Of a DNA stretch of 64,000 nucleotides, positions 51,954-60,571 are shown one piece after another. Each line of letters starts with the position of its first letter. The first letter of the stretch is position 1. The stretch comes from Antiquaquibacter metalliresistens (GTDB lineage Bacteria; Actinomycetota; Actinomycetes; Actinomycetales; Microbacteriaceae): contig NZ_JARGEM010000002.1 of assembly GCF_029211225.1 (NCBI RefSeq), forward strand, positions 186,001 through 250,000, read 5' to 3'. The notes beneath the pieces are model-generated. The model saw nothing but the letters and a program-made list of their open reading frames with translations. It did no database searches and was not told where the DNA came from. A program made the position numbers and the translations under genes.

Positions 51954-52434
51954 CGGCCGATCCGTGGTGCGGTCTCGGACAACCGGCCGAGTTGGCCGAG
52001 CGCCGAGCCATCCAACTCGTTTCGTCGTCGACACCAGCGTCTGGGCTCGTCTCGCGACGACGCCCGAGGTTGTCGCCGAACTGAAGAAGGTCGTGGAGCT
52101 GGTGAGCCCCACGGACGTGCTGGTCTGCCCGCCCGTCGCGCTCGAGTACGGGTTCACCGTGCGCACCGGCAAGGATCACTCGAAGCTCATGGCGCAGTTC
52201 GGCGCTTTCGGCGAGTGCGATTCCCATCCGACTCGTGACGACGTCATGGAGATCCAGAGTCGGCTCTGGAATGGGGGGCTCCTTCGCGCCGCTGGCGCCA
52301 TGGACACGCTGATCGCCGCGTACGCCGCGAAGAACAACGCGTCCGTGCTCCACTACGACCGCGACTTCGAGCACATTGCGTCCGTCGTGCCCGCCTTCGC
52401 GCACCGGTGGATCTTGCCTCGAGGTTCGATCTAG
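51940..52434 (+). CDS. vapC: PIN-domain toxin (VapC family)
   Basis: A 164-residue PIN nuclease: RFVVDTSVWARL (first Asp), VALEYGF (Glu), AMDTLIAAYAA (Asp) and LHYDRDFEHIA (Asp) give the acidic site. An arginine-rich extension precedes the domain; the real start may be later. VapC toxins cleave tRNA or rRNA. Confidence 0.85.
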   Translation: MATTSGRSVVRSRTTGRVGRAPSHPTRFVVDTSVWARLATTPEVVAELKKVVELVSPTDVLVCPPVALEYGFTVRTGKDHSKLMAQFGAFGECDSHPTRDDVMEIQSRLWNGGLLRAAGAMDTLIAAYAAKNNASVLHYDRDFEHIASVVPAFAHRWILPRGSI

Positions 52435-52471
52435 CACTTCGTAGTCGCAGCCCGCGCGCGTAGAGCACCCA

Positions 52472-52651
52472 CTACACGCGCACCTCGTGCCGTCGCGGCT
52501 TCAGCCGCTCCGGGGCATCCGTCGCGGGGACGAACTCGCACGTGAACGTTCCGTCGTAGCCCGCATCCAGCCCGACCCCGAATCGGCGCTGCAGCATCGG
52601 GTGCAGCCGATCGAGCTCCTCGCCCATGGCGGCGGCGAAGATCGAGGTCAT
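52472..52651 (-). pseudogene. N-terminal fragment of a DUF4166-type gene
   Basis: A 59-codon frame opening MTSIFAAAMGEELDRLHPML and QRRFGVGLDAGYDG, like the start of DUF4166 proteins, then unrelated sequence and a stop. The family is several times longer, so this is a truncated remnant. Confidence 0.5.
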
Positions 52652-52773
52652 GGCGCCTCCAAGGGCTCGAGGGTCGCGGGGGCGTCGGCGTGCAGCGCGG
52701 CCTCCTGGGTGAGCCACCACACCCGCTCCAGGTCGGCGCGGATCTCGATCTCCACGTAGATGGGCTCGGCCAC
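52648..52773 (-). pseudogene. N-terminal fragment of an SRPBCC-type gene
   Basis: A 41-codon frame with GTG start: AEPIYVEIEIRADLERVWWLTQ is the typical first strand and helix of SRPBCC proteins, but the frame ends soon after. It abuts the DUF4166 fragment, so both seem cut down by deletion. Confidence 0.5.
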
Positions 52774-52809
52774 CCTTCGAGTGTGCCACCCGCGGCCACC
52801 GTTACCCCG

Positions 52810-52873
52810 TGTGACAGTTGTGACGGTCTGTGACGGGCGCTGCTTCGCCATCGCACCGCACCTTGCATAGCGT
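52810..52873 (+). promoter_or_regulatory. promoter with TGTGAC direct repeats (sulfur cluster, left end)
   Basis: TGTGAC occurs at 52810, 52819 and 52829; TAGCGT (52868-52873) is the -10. GTGACAGTTGTGACG here matches GTGACGATTGTGACG at 59085, which also precedes TAGCGT at the same distance. No good -35 is present, which suits activator control. Confidence 0.65.
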
Positions 52874-52879
52874 CGTTCT

Positions 52880-52939
52880 GTGAACCCGCTCCCCGTCTCG
52901 GCCGACCGCTCGCGGTCGTTCGCGTGGGCGCGGCGGTGA
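52880..52939 (+). CDS. 19-residue leader peptide coupled to the hydrolase gene
   Basis: A GTG six bases after TAGCGT opens a 19-codon frame (MNPLPVSADRSRSFAWARR) whose TGA overlaps the hydrolase GTG by four bases (GTGA). That gives the downstream gene a coupled start in a place where no ribosome site is visible. Short leader peptides before sulfur-metabolism operons are known in actinobacteria; no relation by sequence is claimed. Confidence 0.5.
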   Translation: MNPLPVSADRSRSFAWARR

Positions 52940-53679
52940 CCACCCCGCTCACGCCCCCGACGAGCCAGCGCTGGGATGAACCGACCGGTGTCGAGGCGCG
53001 CGGCACGGTGCTCGTGCTCGGCGGCCGCGGCGAGACCCCGGCGGCCTACGCGCGCCTCGGACGCCGACTCTCCGCCGACGCCTACCGCGTGCGCGTTGTG
53101 GGTGACGTGACCGCACCGCGCACCCGCACCGTGGAGCTGGCGAAGAACCTGCTACGCGAGGGCGGGGTGCGCCCGATCGTACTGCTGGGCGCGGATGCCG
53201 GAGCCCTGCTCGCGCTGCGCCTCGCCGCAGCAGCACCGCACCTGGTGTCCGGCGCGATCACGATCGGCCTGCCGTCGCAGCGCGCGCACGTGCCAGACGG
53301 TGTGGCCCAACTGCCGCTGCGCACGCGCTCGCCCGAACACTGGGAGACCCTCTCCGACCCCGCCATCGTGGACCCCGGGGCGCTCTCCCGTGCGATCTCC
53401 GACGAACTACAGCCGCCGCGCGCCGCCGATATCCAAGTGCCGGTGCTCGGGGTGCACGGCGAGTCGGACCCGGTCGCGCCGCTCGAGGACGCCCTCGCCT
53501 ACTACGCCGGCATCCCGCGGGTGCGCGTCGTGGTGGTCGACGGCGGTCGACACGACAGCGTCAACGATGCTGCGCATCGCAGCGTCGCGGCGACGATCGT
53601 GCTCTTTCTGGAGGAGCTGCGAAACGGAACCCCCACGGTCTCGACCTTTCCCCTACAAGAACGGACACGCATCCCATGA
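52936..53679 (+). CDS. alpha/beta-fold hydrolase
   Basis: A 247-residue alpha/beta hydrolase: VLVLGGRGETPAAYARL (first strand), IVLLGADAGALLALRL at the nucleophile elbow, where the usual serine is replaced by aspartate (GADAG), then LGVHGESDPVAPL and a late histidine in DGGRHDSVND. An Asp nucleophile would suit dehalogenase or epoxide-hydrolase chemistry. It overlaps the FMN reductase gene (ATGA). Start 52936 is set by coupling to the leader peptide. Confidence 0.8.
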   Translation: MTTPLTPPTSQRWDEPTGVEARGTVLVLGGRGETPAAYARLGRRLSADAYRVRVVGDVTAPRTRTVELAKNLLREGGVRPIVLLGADAGALLALRLAAAAPHLVSGAITIGLPSQRAHVPDGVAQLPLRTRSPEHWETLSDPAIVDPGALSRAISDELQPPRAADIQVPVLGVHGESDPVAPLEDALAYYAGIPRVRVVVVDGGRHDSVNDAAHRSVAATIVLFLEELRNGTPTVSTFPLQERTRIP

Positions 53680-54272
53680 CCATCCGCATCGTCGGCGTGA
53701 GCGGCAGCCTAACCACCCCGTCGCGCACCACTGCACTCGTCGCTGCGGTGGCGGACCAGCTGGCACGCGACCTCGGTGAGCACGGCGCCACCGAGACCAC
53801 CGTAATCGAACTCGCCTCGCTCGTGCCGGCGTTATTCGCGGGCAGTTCGCGCAAGACACTCGGAGATGAGGCGCGCACCGCCCTCGATCAGGTCGAGAGC
53901 GCCGACGTGATCGTCGCGGGTTCACCCGCCTACCGCGCCGCCTATACCGGCATCTTCAAGCACTTCTTCGACTACGTCGACCAGTACGCGCTGGTCGACA
54001 AGCCCGTGGTGCTGACGGCGACGGGCGGCTCCGACCGGCACGCGTTGCTGGTCGAGCACCAGATGCGGCCCCTGTTCGGCTTCTTTCAAGCGCTGACGCT
54101 GCCCCTGGGCATCTTCGGCAACGAACGCGACTTCACCGACTACGTGGTCTCCTCCGACGAGTTGCTCGAGCGCGTGGCGCTGTCGACGAGGCGCGCGTTG
54201 CCGCTGCTGACCTACCAGCTGCGCTCGGCCGGACGCCTGTCGGGCACCGCGGCGGGCGTGGTGGTGCCGTAG
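53676..54272 (+). CDS. NAD(P)H-dependent FMN reductase (MsuE/SsuE-like)
   Basis: A 198-residue flavodoxin-like reductase: IVGVSGSLTTPSRT binds the flavin phosphate, VAGSPAYRAAYTGIFKHFFD is the second flavin loop, and LTATGGSDRHALLVEHQMRPLFGFF the third. It supplies reduced FMN to two-component monooxygenases; both expected partners (DszA-like and DszC-like) are encoded in this cluster. Confidence 0.9.
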   Translation: MTIRIVGVSGSLTTPSRTTALVAAVADQLARDLGEHGATETTVIELASLVPALFAGSSRKTLGDEARTALDQVESADVIVAGSPAYRAAYTGIFKHFFDYVDQYALVDKPVVLTATGGSDRHALLVEHQMRPLFGFFQALTLPLGIFGNERDFTDYVVSSDELLERVALSTRRALPLLTYQLRSAGRLSGTAAGVVVP

Positions 54273-54288
54273 CTCGACGCGCGACGGC

Positions 54289-55068
54289 TCAGGGCGCGAA
54301 TCGTTCGACGACCGCGCTCTCGATGAGCGAGATGATCGTGTAGATGGTGATCGTCACGACCGCGATGGCGACAGCGGCAGCCCACAGCTCCGCGTACCGA
54401 GAGGTGCCCGCCGCCTGCTGCAGCTGGGCACCGATCCCCTTGCCGGTGATGAGCCACTCCGCCAGCAGCGCGCCCGTCAACGCGTGCGGCGCGGCGACCC
54501 GTGCAGCGGTGAAGAACGCCGGTACCGCGTGCGGCAGCGAGACCTTCGTGACCCGGGCGAGCGCGCCACCGCCGTAGACGGTGACGACGTCGAGCGCCGA
54601 GCGCGGTGTGGACCGCAGGCCGAAGGTGATCGTGATGAGGGCTGCGAAGAAGACGACGATGAAGCCGATCGCGGCCAGACCGGCGGCCCCACGCCCGAAG
54701 CCGAGGATGATCAGCGGCGTGAGGGCGATGAGCGGAAAGGTGCGCAACACCATCGCGACCGGCATGAACGTGGTCTCCACGGGCGGCAGCAGCACGAAGA
54801 CGATCGCGATCAGCAGTGCGCCGGCAAGCCCGACGCTGTAGCCGATCACGGTGTCGTTGAGGGTGATCGCCACGTTGTCGAGGATCTCGGTGCGGTTGGC
54901 CTGGGCCTCCGGTGCGGTGACGAGGTAGTTCCACACGTCCAGTGGTGACTTGCCGATGAAGGGACTGATCCGCGCCACGATGAGGAACGCCCACCACAGG
55001 CCGAGCACCACGGCGGTTGCGGCGATGACAAGTCCGATGCGGCGCAGCGCGCCGAGCGCGAAGGTCAT
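54289..55068 (-). CDS. ABC transporter permease (SsuC/TauC type)
   Basis: A 259-residue permease with about six membrane segments and the ATPase-contact loop (YGGGALARVTKVSLPHAVPAFF). It is the last gene of a five-gene leftward operon. A second permease precedes it, so the transporter has a heterodimeric channel. Confidence 0.9.
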   Translation of the reverse strand: MTFALGALRRIGLVIAATAVVLGLWWAFLIVARISPFIGKSPLDVWNYLVTAPEAQANRTEILDNVAITLNDTVIGYSVGLAGALLIAIVFVLLPPVETTFMPVAMVLRTFPLIALTPLIILGFGRGAAGLAAIGFIVVFFAALITITFGLRSTPRSALDVVTVYGGGALARVTKVSLPHAVPAFFTAARVAAPHALTGALLAEWLITGKGIGAQLQQAAGTSRYAELWAAAVAIAVVTITIYTIISLIESAVVERFAP

Positions 55069-55850
55069 GATGTGCTCCTAGCCCAGGGCAGCGCGATGCG
55101 CGCCGCGACTGCGATGAGTCCGTACCCGCCGCTGGCCAACAGCGCGGCGCTGAGCCCGAAGATCCAAGTGCGCTCTACCTGGATGGATCGCTGGATCGCC
55201 GAGAGCGCCACGCCGATCCCGGAATCCACTCCGCCCAGGTACTCGCCGAGGATCGCACCGATGAGCGCAGCGGGCACCGCGATCTTGAGTGCGGTCGCAA
55301 CCGCGGGCAGCGCCGCCCAGACCTGCACTTTCGCGAACCGCGACCAGCGATTGCCACCATAGGCGCGCACCAGGTCGTGCTCGATGCGGCGTGAGGCGTG
55401 CACTCCGAGCAGCGACCCGATGAGCGCGGTGAAGAACACGGCCATCGCCGCGAGGAAGATCGAGGGGGTTCTACCGCCGACGAGCGCGAGCACGATGGGG
55501 CCGATCGCGGTGAGCGGGATGCACTCGATGATGACGCCGAACTGGGTAACCGCGGGCTCGCTGCGCGGGAACAGCAGCACGAACGAGGCCAGCAGCAGCG
55601 CCGCGATCGAGCCCCACACCCAGCCCTGCGCGGCGCTGGTGACGGTCACCCCGACCTGGTTCACGTAGTACTGCGGCCCGTCCGCGATGAACTGCTCGAC
55701 GAGCGCTGCGGGCGACGGCACGACGCCCGTCGCGGCGAACGCGGTGTCGGCGACGATCCACCACACGGCGATGACGACGACGAAACCGGCGAGCCCGAGC
55801 AGCAGGGTGGTGCTGCGCGAACCGGGTCGCCACGTGCGCGGGTCGCTCAT
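55065..55850 (-). CDS. ABC transporter permease (SsuC/TauC type)
   Basis: A 261-residue permease, six segments, contact loop [21 protein letters not shown]. The ATG overlaps the ATPase stop and its own stop overlaps the next gene start. Together with its neighbour it forms the import channel. Confidence 0.9.
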   Translation of the reverse strand: MSDPRTWRPGSRSTTLLLGLAGFVVVIAVWWIVADTAFAATGVVPSPAALVEQFIADGPQYYVNQVGVTVTSAAQGWVWGSIAALLLASFVLLFPRSEPAVTQFGVIIECIPLTAIGPIVLALVGGRTPSIFLAAMAVFFTALIGSLLGVHASRRIEHDLVRAYGGNRWSRFAKVQVWAALPAVATALKIAVPAALIGAILGEYLGGVDSGIGVALSAIQRSIQVERTWIFGLSAALLASGGYGLIAVAARIALPWARSTS

Positions 55851-56677
55851 GAGGTCTCGGCCGCGGCACCGGAGTCGAACAGCAGCGAGACCAACTGGTC
55901 GTGGATGCGGTGGAACTCCGGCGAGCGCAACACGTCGATGGTGCGCGGTCGCGGCAGGTCGATGCGCACCTGGGCGACGATGCGGCCCGGTCGCGGCGAC
56001 ATGACGGCGACCTCGTCTGAGAGGAGGATCGCCTCCTGGATGCCGTGGGTCACCATCAGCGTGGTCGCGGGCCGGTCGGTCCAGATGCGCTGCAACTCGA
56101 AGTTGAGCCGCTGACGGGTCATGTCGTCGAGCGCACCGAAGGGCTCGTCCAGCAGCAGCAGGTCGGGTTGAAGCACCAGCGCTCTGGCGATGGAGGCACG
56201 TTGCCGCATCCCGCCGGACAGGTGCGTGGGGCGGGCGCGCTCGAAGCCACTCAACCCGACGAGGTCGATGAGCTCGTCGACACGCGCCGACTCGTCTCTG
56301 CGACCGGCGAGTTCGAGCGGCAGCCGGATATTGGAGGCCACCGACCGCCATGGCAGCAACGCCGAATCCTGGAATGCGACCCCGACCCGCAGGTCTTTGG
56401 AGCGCTTCAGCGCGTCGTCGCCGTGCACACGGGCGATGCCGGAGGTGGGGGTCTCGAGTCCGGCCAGGATGCGTAAGATCGTGGACTTGCCGCAACCGGA
56501 GGGTCCCAGCAGGGAGGTGAACGATCCGCGCGGCACCTCGAGGTGCACGCCTTCGACGGCGTCGATCGTCCGCCGACCGAGCCTGAACTGCTTGGAGAGG
56601 CCGTCGACGAGGAGGCCCTCCCCGCGCGGCCCCGCGGGACCGGCATCGTGTACCGGCCCCGCGAGGGTGTTCGTCAT
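55847..56677 (-). CDS. ABC transporter ATP-binding protein (SsuB/TauB type)
   Basis: A 276-residue ATPase: Walker [12 protein letters not shown]-loop [12 protein letters not shown], signature [13 protein letters not shown], Walker [13 protein letters not shown], switch histidine VTHGIQEA. Start ATG 56677 lies one base after the binding-protein stop (TGACATG). Confidence 0.92.
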   Translation of the reverse strand: MTNTLAGPVHDAGPAGPRGEGLLVDGLSKQFRLGRRTIDAVEGVHLEVPRGSFTSLLGPSGCGKSTILRILAGLETPTSGIARVHGDDALKRSKDLRVGVAFQDSALLPWRSVASNIRLPLELAGRRDESARVDELIDLVGLSGFERARPTHLSGGMRQRASIARALVLQPDLLLLDEPFGALDDMTRQRLNFELQRIWTDRPATTLMVTHGIQEAILLSDEVAVMSPRPGRIVAQVRIDLPRPRTIDVLRSPEFHRIHDQLVSLLFDSGAAAETS

Positions 56678-56678
56678 G

Positions 56679-57740
56679 TCAGCCGCCGATGATGAGCTCA
56701 GGGTGGTCGGCGTAGACCTTCGCGATGAAGGTCGGGTCGAACAGCGTTTCATCGAGGTCGACACCGATGAGCTTGATCGAGGCGACGTTCGCTTCGATGG
56801 AGCGCTGCGAGATGGTGCCGATGCCGTTGGCTTCGCTCTCCTCGGTGAGGATGAACGTGGCCTGCTGATCCCACGACGACGAGATGTCCTCGGCCAGGTA
56901 GTTCTGATCCTTGCCGTAGTCGTTGACGACGAGGTCGATCACCCGGTCCTTGTCCTCGAACGCGGCCTTCCATCCCTGTGCGAACGCGGTGAGGAACGCC
57001 TGCAGTTTCTCGGGCTCGTTCTCGACGGTCTCCCGTCGCACGACGACCGCTTCGCCGGAGTACTCGAGTCCGAAGTCGGCAAGCTGGAACTCCTGCGCGC
57101 CGAACCCCTCGGCGCGCAGCGGGGCACCGCCGTCGAAGTAGCCCATGAAGCCATCGATCTGTCCGAGCTTCAGCGAGGCGTTGGCGTCGCCGTACGGCAC
57201 GCGGTTGATGTCGGCCGGGTCGATGTCGTTGGCCGCGAGGAACGCGTCCCAGTTGCTGGCGCTGGAGTCGGCGATGGCGATCGTCTTGCCCACGAGGTCT
57301 TCGGGGCTCTCGATCGGGTTGGTGTCGGCCGACACGAGGGTGAACGGGTTCTTCTGGAACAACGTCGCCACGATCACGAGGTCGGCACCCTCCAGGTTCG
57401 CCTGGGCGACGCTGACGGGGCTGGCGATGCCGATCCAGGCCGTGCCGCTGGCGAGCGCCGCCTCCGCGGAGACGCCGCCGAGTCCGCCTGCGGTGAGCTC
57501 GACCGAGTCGAAGCCGGCATCCTCGAAGTAGCCGTCCTCGATGCCGAGGTAGTAGCCGGCGAATTCGTGATTCTTCAGCCAGGAGAGCTGCACGTTGACA
57601 TCGCCGAAGCTCTGCGCGGCGGATTCGTCTGCCGGCGCTCCTGCGGAGCAGCCCGCGAGCGCGAGGCCGAGCGCGAGCGCGCCTGCCCCGGCGGCGAGGA
57701 GCCGCGAGGGGGTGCGTCGGGTCACCGAGGTGATGGACAT
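56679..57740 (-). CDS. NMT1/THI5-like ABC substrate-binding lipoprotein
   Basis: A 353-residue lipoprotein with lipobox LALAGC. The family pattern [28 protein letters not shown] and [16 protein letters not shown] fit the NMT1/THI5-like group, which includes binding proteins for sulfonates, thiamine precursors and riboflavin. The context (two monooxygenases, FMN reductase) favours an organosulfur ligand, but thiamine- or flavin-related ligands are possible. Confidence 0.87.
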   Translation of the reverse strand: MSITSVTRRTPSRLLAAGAGALALGLALAGCSAGAPADESAAQSFGDVNVQLSWLKNHEFAGYYLGIEDGYFEDAGFDSVELTAGGLGGVSAEAALASGTAWIGIASPVSVAQANLEGADLVIVATLFQKNPFTLVSADTNPIESPEDLVGKTIAIADSSASNWDAFLAANDIDPADINRVPYGDANASLKLGQIDGFMGYFDGGAPLRAEGFGAQEFQLADFGLEYSGEAVVVRRETVENEPEKLQAFLTAFAQGWKAAFEDKDRVIDLVVNDYGKDQNYLAEDISSSWDQQATFILTEESEANGIGTISQRSIEANVASIKLIGVDLDETLFDPTFIAKVYADHPELIIGG

Positions 57741-57763
57741 GGGTTTCCTTTCCTCTTGCTGTG

Positions 57764-59032
57764 TCAGTTCTTGCTGCTGTGTGAGTTCGCAGCGCCCGGG
57801 TGGACGCCGACATCCGAGCCGGCCACGAAGATGGGCGGCAGCACTTCGTTGAGCACGTAGTCGCCGACCTGTCGCGCCTTGTAGATCCAGGGATTGTGCG
57901 ATCCGACGGTGCGCGCGTTGCGCCAATGCCGGTCGAGCGCCGCCCGCACGTGGGTCGCGGAGGCCCCGAGCGCGTCAAAGATGTGGCTGGTCTGCTCGAG
58001 CACGAGCGGCACGATAGACACCTGCGCGGTGGAGACGACGATGTCCGCCTCGGCGAACAGTGCGGAGCTGGTGGCGGAGTCGATGTCGGGGTCGACCCAG
58101 GCATCCCACGCTTCTTGAAGGACGGCGGCGGCCGACAGCACGATCGCCCGCGCCGTGAACGCGGCCGCCTCCGCACGTCCGACGGCCTCCTGGATGAGGG
58201 GGTCCTCACGCGGCAGGTCCCCCGACCCTGCGCTGTAGACGCGGGTGCGTTCCTGTACCAGTCGGCGCACGTCGTCTGCCGCGGCTCGAGCAATGCCCGC
58301 GATGGTCGCGAGCAGGATGAGTTGGTGGTAACCCATCGTGTGGTGGCTGTCCGAAGTGCCGCGTCGCAGCACCTCGTCGTCGGTGACGAGCACGTCGGTG
58401 AACGTCGTGGTGCCACTCGCGGTGAGCTTCTGTCCGAAGCCCGGCCAGTCGTCGGAGATCTCGACCCCCTGCCGATCGGCTGGCACGATGACGACGACGG
58501 CGTCACCGTGCTCATCGACGGCCGAGACGGGGATGAACTGCGCATACAGATTGCCGGTGCTGTAGAACTTCTTGCCGCTCAAGCGCAGGGTGCCGTCCGG
58601 CAGGGTGCGCAGCACGGTCTGGATGGTACCGATGGGCACGTTCGAGGCTTCCGAGGTGGCGTTGCCGAAGATCCGGCCGGCCGCGATCGCGTGCAGCAGT
58701 TCGGTGGTGGCAGGCGACGATGGCTGCAGCAGGGCGAGCTCGACGCGGAAGTAGTGCTGCCGCAGCGCTTGGGGGATGTTGGAGTCGGCAGCACCGAGCG
58801 AGATGAGGAAGTCGAAGAAGTCGACGAGTCCGAGCCCGCGCCCGCCGAACTCCACGGGCACGCGCACCGCGCCGAGCCCGGCGACGGCGAAGCGTCGAAA
58901 CTCGTCGAAGGGATGCACGCGGTCGACGTCGTGCTCCGCCGCCGTACGACGCAATTCGTCGAGATAGGGGGCGAAGTCATCGAGGGTGGCGAGGAGGGCG
59001 GCACTGCGGCCATGCGAAGCGGGTCTGGTCAC
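57764..59032 (-). CDS. acyl-CoA dehydrogenase-fold flavin monooxygenase (DszC/SfnB-like)
   Basis: A 422-residue protein of the acyl-CoA dehydrogenase fold: FGGRGLGLVDFFDFLISLGAADSN, GRIFGNATSEASN, LSGKKFYSTGN and a helical C-terminus ending with a His-rich tail. Lacking a CoA-type catalytic Glu context, it fits the DszC/SfnB group, which oxidises organosulfur compounds with reduced flavin. GTG 59032 follows TACAGT (59041-59046) by eight bases. It heads the operon that continues into the ABC transporter. Confidence 0.85.
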   Translation of the reverse strand: MTRPASHGRSAALLATLDDFAPYLDELRRTAAEHDVDRVHPFDEFRRFAVAGLGAVRVPVEFGGRGLGLVDFFDFLISLGAADSNIPQALRQHYFRVELALLQPSSPATTELLHAIAAGRIFGNATSEASNVPIGTIQTVLRTLPDGTLRLSGKKFYSTGNLYAQFIPVSAVDEHGDAVVVIVPADRQGVEISDDWPGFGQKLTASGTTTFTDVLVTDDEVLRRGTSDSHHTMGYHQLILLATIAGIARAAADDVRRLVQERTRVYSAGSGDLPREDPLIQEAVGRAEAAAFTARAIVLSAAAVLQEAWDAWVDPDIDSATSSALFAEADIVVSTAQVSIVPLVLEQTSHIFDALGASATHVRAALDRHWRNARTVGSHNPWIYKARQVGDYVLNEVLPPIFVAGSDVGVHPGAANSHSSKN

Positions 59033-59084
59033 AAGGGGTGACTGTATGACGCCCCAGCCCGGCGATCCCGGGAGATTTCGGCCC

Positions 59085-59148
59085 GTGACGATTGTGACGC
59101 TGCGTTGCGTACGCGACTCGACGGCTGACCCGGTCATGGGCCTAGCGT
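59085..59148 (+). promoter_or_regulatory. promoter with GTGAC repeats (sulfur cluster, right end)
   Basis: GTGACGATTGTGACG (59085-59099) and TAGCGT (59143-59148) repeat the layout found at 52811-52873. The -10 of the divergent DszC-like gene (TACAGT, 59041-59046) lies on the other side, so one activator site could serve both. Confidence 0.65.
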
Positions 59149-59174
59149 CGATCGATTCGGAAAGAGGTTCTCCC

Positions 59175-60545
59175 GTGCCGCAACGCCCCCGCATGCTCTT
59201 CAGCGCCTTCAACGAGTTCGTGCTGTCGCACCACGATCAGGGCCTGTGGGCCCATCCGAAGAGCCGCCAGCTCGAGCTGAACTCGGTGGAGTACTGGGTG
59301 GAGATCGCCCGACTGCTCGAGCGCGCCCACTTCGACTTGCTGTTCTTCGCGGACGTGCTCGCGACCTATGACATCTACCAGGGCAAGCGCGATGCGGCGG
59401 TGTTGTCGGGTATGCAGACCCCGATCAACGATCCGGCCGTGCTGGCCCCGGTGCTCGCCTACGCGACCGAGCACCTTGGCATCGTGGTCACCGAGAATGT
59501 GCTGCAGGAGCACCCGTATTCCTTCGCCCGCAAGATGACGACGCTCGATCACCTCAGCAAGGGGCGCGTTGGCTGGAACATCGTGACGAGCTTTCTGCCC
59601 GGCGCCGGTCGCAATCTCGGCTTCGGCGGACTGCCGACGCACGAGGAGCGCTACGCCCGCGCAGACGACTACATGAACGTGGTCTACAAGCTGTGGGAGG
59701 CCAGCTGGGAGGATGACGCGGTCATCCGCGATATCGCCAACCAGCGCTACGTCGACCCGTCGAAGATCCACGAGATCAACCACGTCGGGCCCTACTACGA
59801 CGTGGTCGGCCCCCACATCTCGGAGCCCTCGCCGCAACGCACCCCGGTGCTCTTCCAGGCCGCTGCCTCGGATGTCGGCATCGACTTCGCGGGCCGCCAC
59901 GCGGAGGTGCTGTTCACCTCCCTCGAGCGCTCCACAGCCGCAGCCAACATCGCCCGGCTGCGCGGTGAGGCGGTCGCCGCGGGGCGCCGCCCCGAGGATG
60001 TGCGGATCTTCGGCGGCTTCGCATTTGTGCTCGGCAGCACCGAGGAGGAGGCGCGCCGACTGGACGACGAGTTCCGGGAGGCACAGTCCCTGGATGCCGC
60101 GTTCGCAAAGTTCAGCGCATTCTGGCAGTTCGACCTCGATCTGCTGCCGCGCCGGGCGAAGCTCACCGACATCCTGAACGGGGAGGTCGCCAACGATGCG
60201 GTGAAGAAGGTGGCCCGCTTCAGCCCCGACCTCGATTGGACCCTCGAGGACTTCGTGCGCTGGATCGGTTCACGCCGGGTGGTCGGCACCCCGGAGCAGG
60301 TCGTGCGGGAAATCGAGGACTGGCAGGATCTCGGTGTCGACGGTCTGAACATCAGCTACGTCATCAGCCCCGGCACCTACGAAGACTTCGCCGAGCACCT
60401 CACACCACTGCTGCTGCAACGAGGCCTGATGCGTCACGAGTACTCGCCAGGAACCCTGCGCGAGAAGCTGTTCGGCAAGGGCCCCAACCTGCCCGACGAG
60501 CACCCCGCGCGACGGGTGCGCAGGGATGCGCTGGCAGCGAGCTGA
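59175..60545 (+). CDS. FMN-dependent LLM-class monooxygenase (DszA/NtaA/SnaA-like)
   Basis: A 456-residue bacterial-luciferase-like monooxygenase of the NtaA/SnaA/DszA group: FFADVLATYDIYQG, VVTENVLQEHPYSFARKMTTLDHLSKGRVGWNIVTSF and GADDYM-type RYARADDYMNVVYKLWE. It matches DszA in length. These enzymes use reduced FMN from a separate reductase (53676) to cleave C-S or C-N bonds. Start GTG 59175 has AAAGAGG; the longer frame is unsupported. Confidence 0.9.
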   Translation: MPQRPRMLFSAFNEFVLSHHDQGLWAHPKSRQLELNSVEYWVEIARLLERAHFDLLFFADVLATYDIYQGKRDAAVLSGMQTPINDPAVLAPVLAYATEHLGIVVTENVLQEHPYSFARKMTTLDHLSKGRVGWNIVTSFLPGAGRNLGFGGLPTHEERYARADDYMNVVYKLWEASWEDDAVIRDIANQRYVDPSKIHEINHVGPYYDVVGPHISEPSPQRTPVLFQAAASDVGIDFAGRHAEVLFTSLERSTAAANIARLRGEAVAAGRRPEDVRIFGGFAFVLGSTEEEARRLDDEFREAQSLDAAFAKFSAFWQFDLDLLPRRAKLTDILNGEVANDAVKKVARFSPDLDWTLEDFVRWIGSRRVVGTPEQVVREIEDWQDLGVDGLNISYVISPGTYEDFAEHLTPLLLQRGLMRHEYSPGTLREKLFGKGPNLPDEHPARRVRRDALAAS

Positions 60546-60571
60546 GCGGCCGGAGCAGCGCGCACCGCGCA

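Noticed and set aside
59041-59175. Longer start of the DszA-like gene at 58986
   Set aside because: The extension overlaps the divergent DszC-like gene and its promoter; GTG 59175 has a ribosome site.
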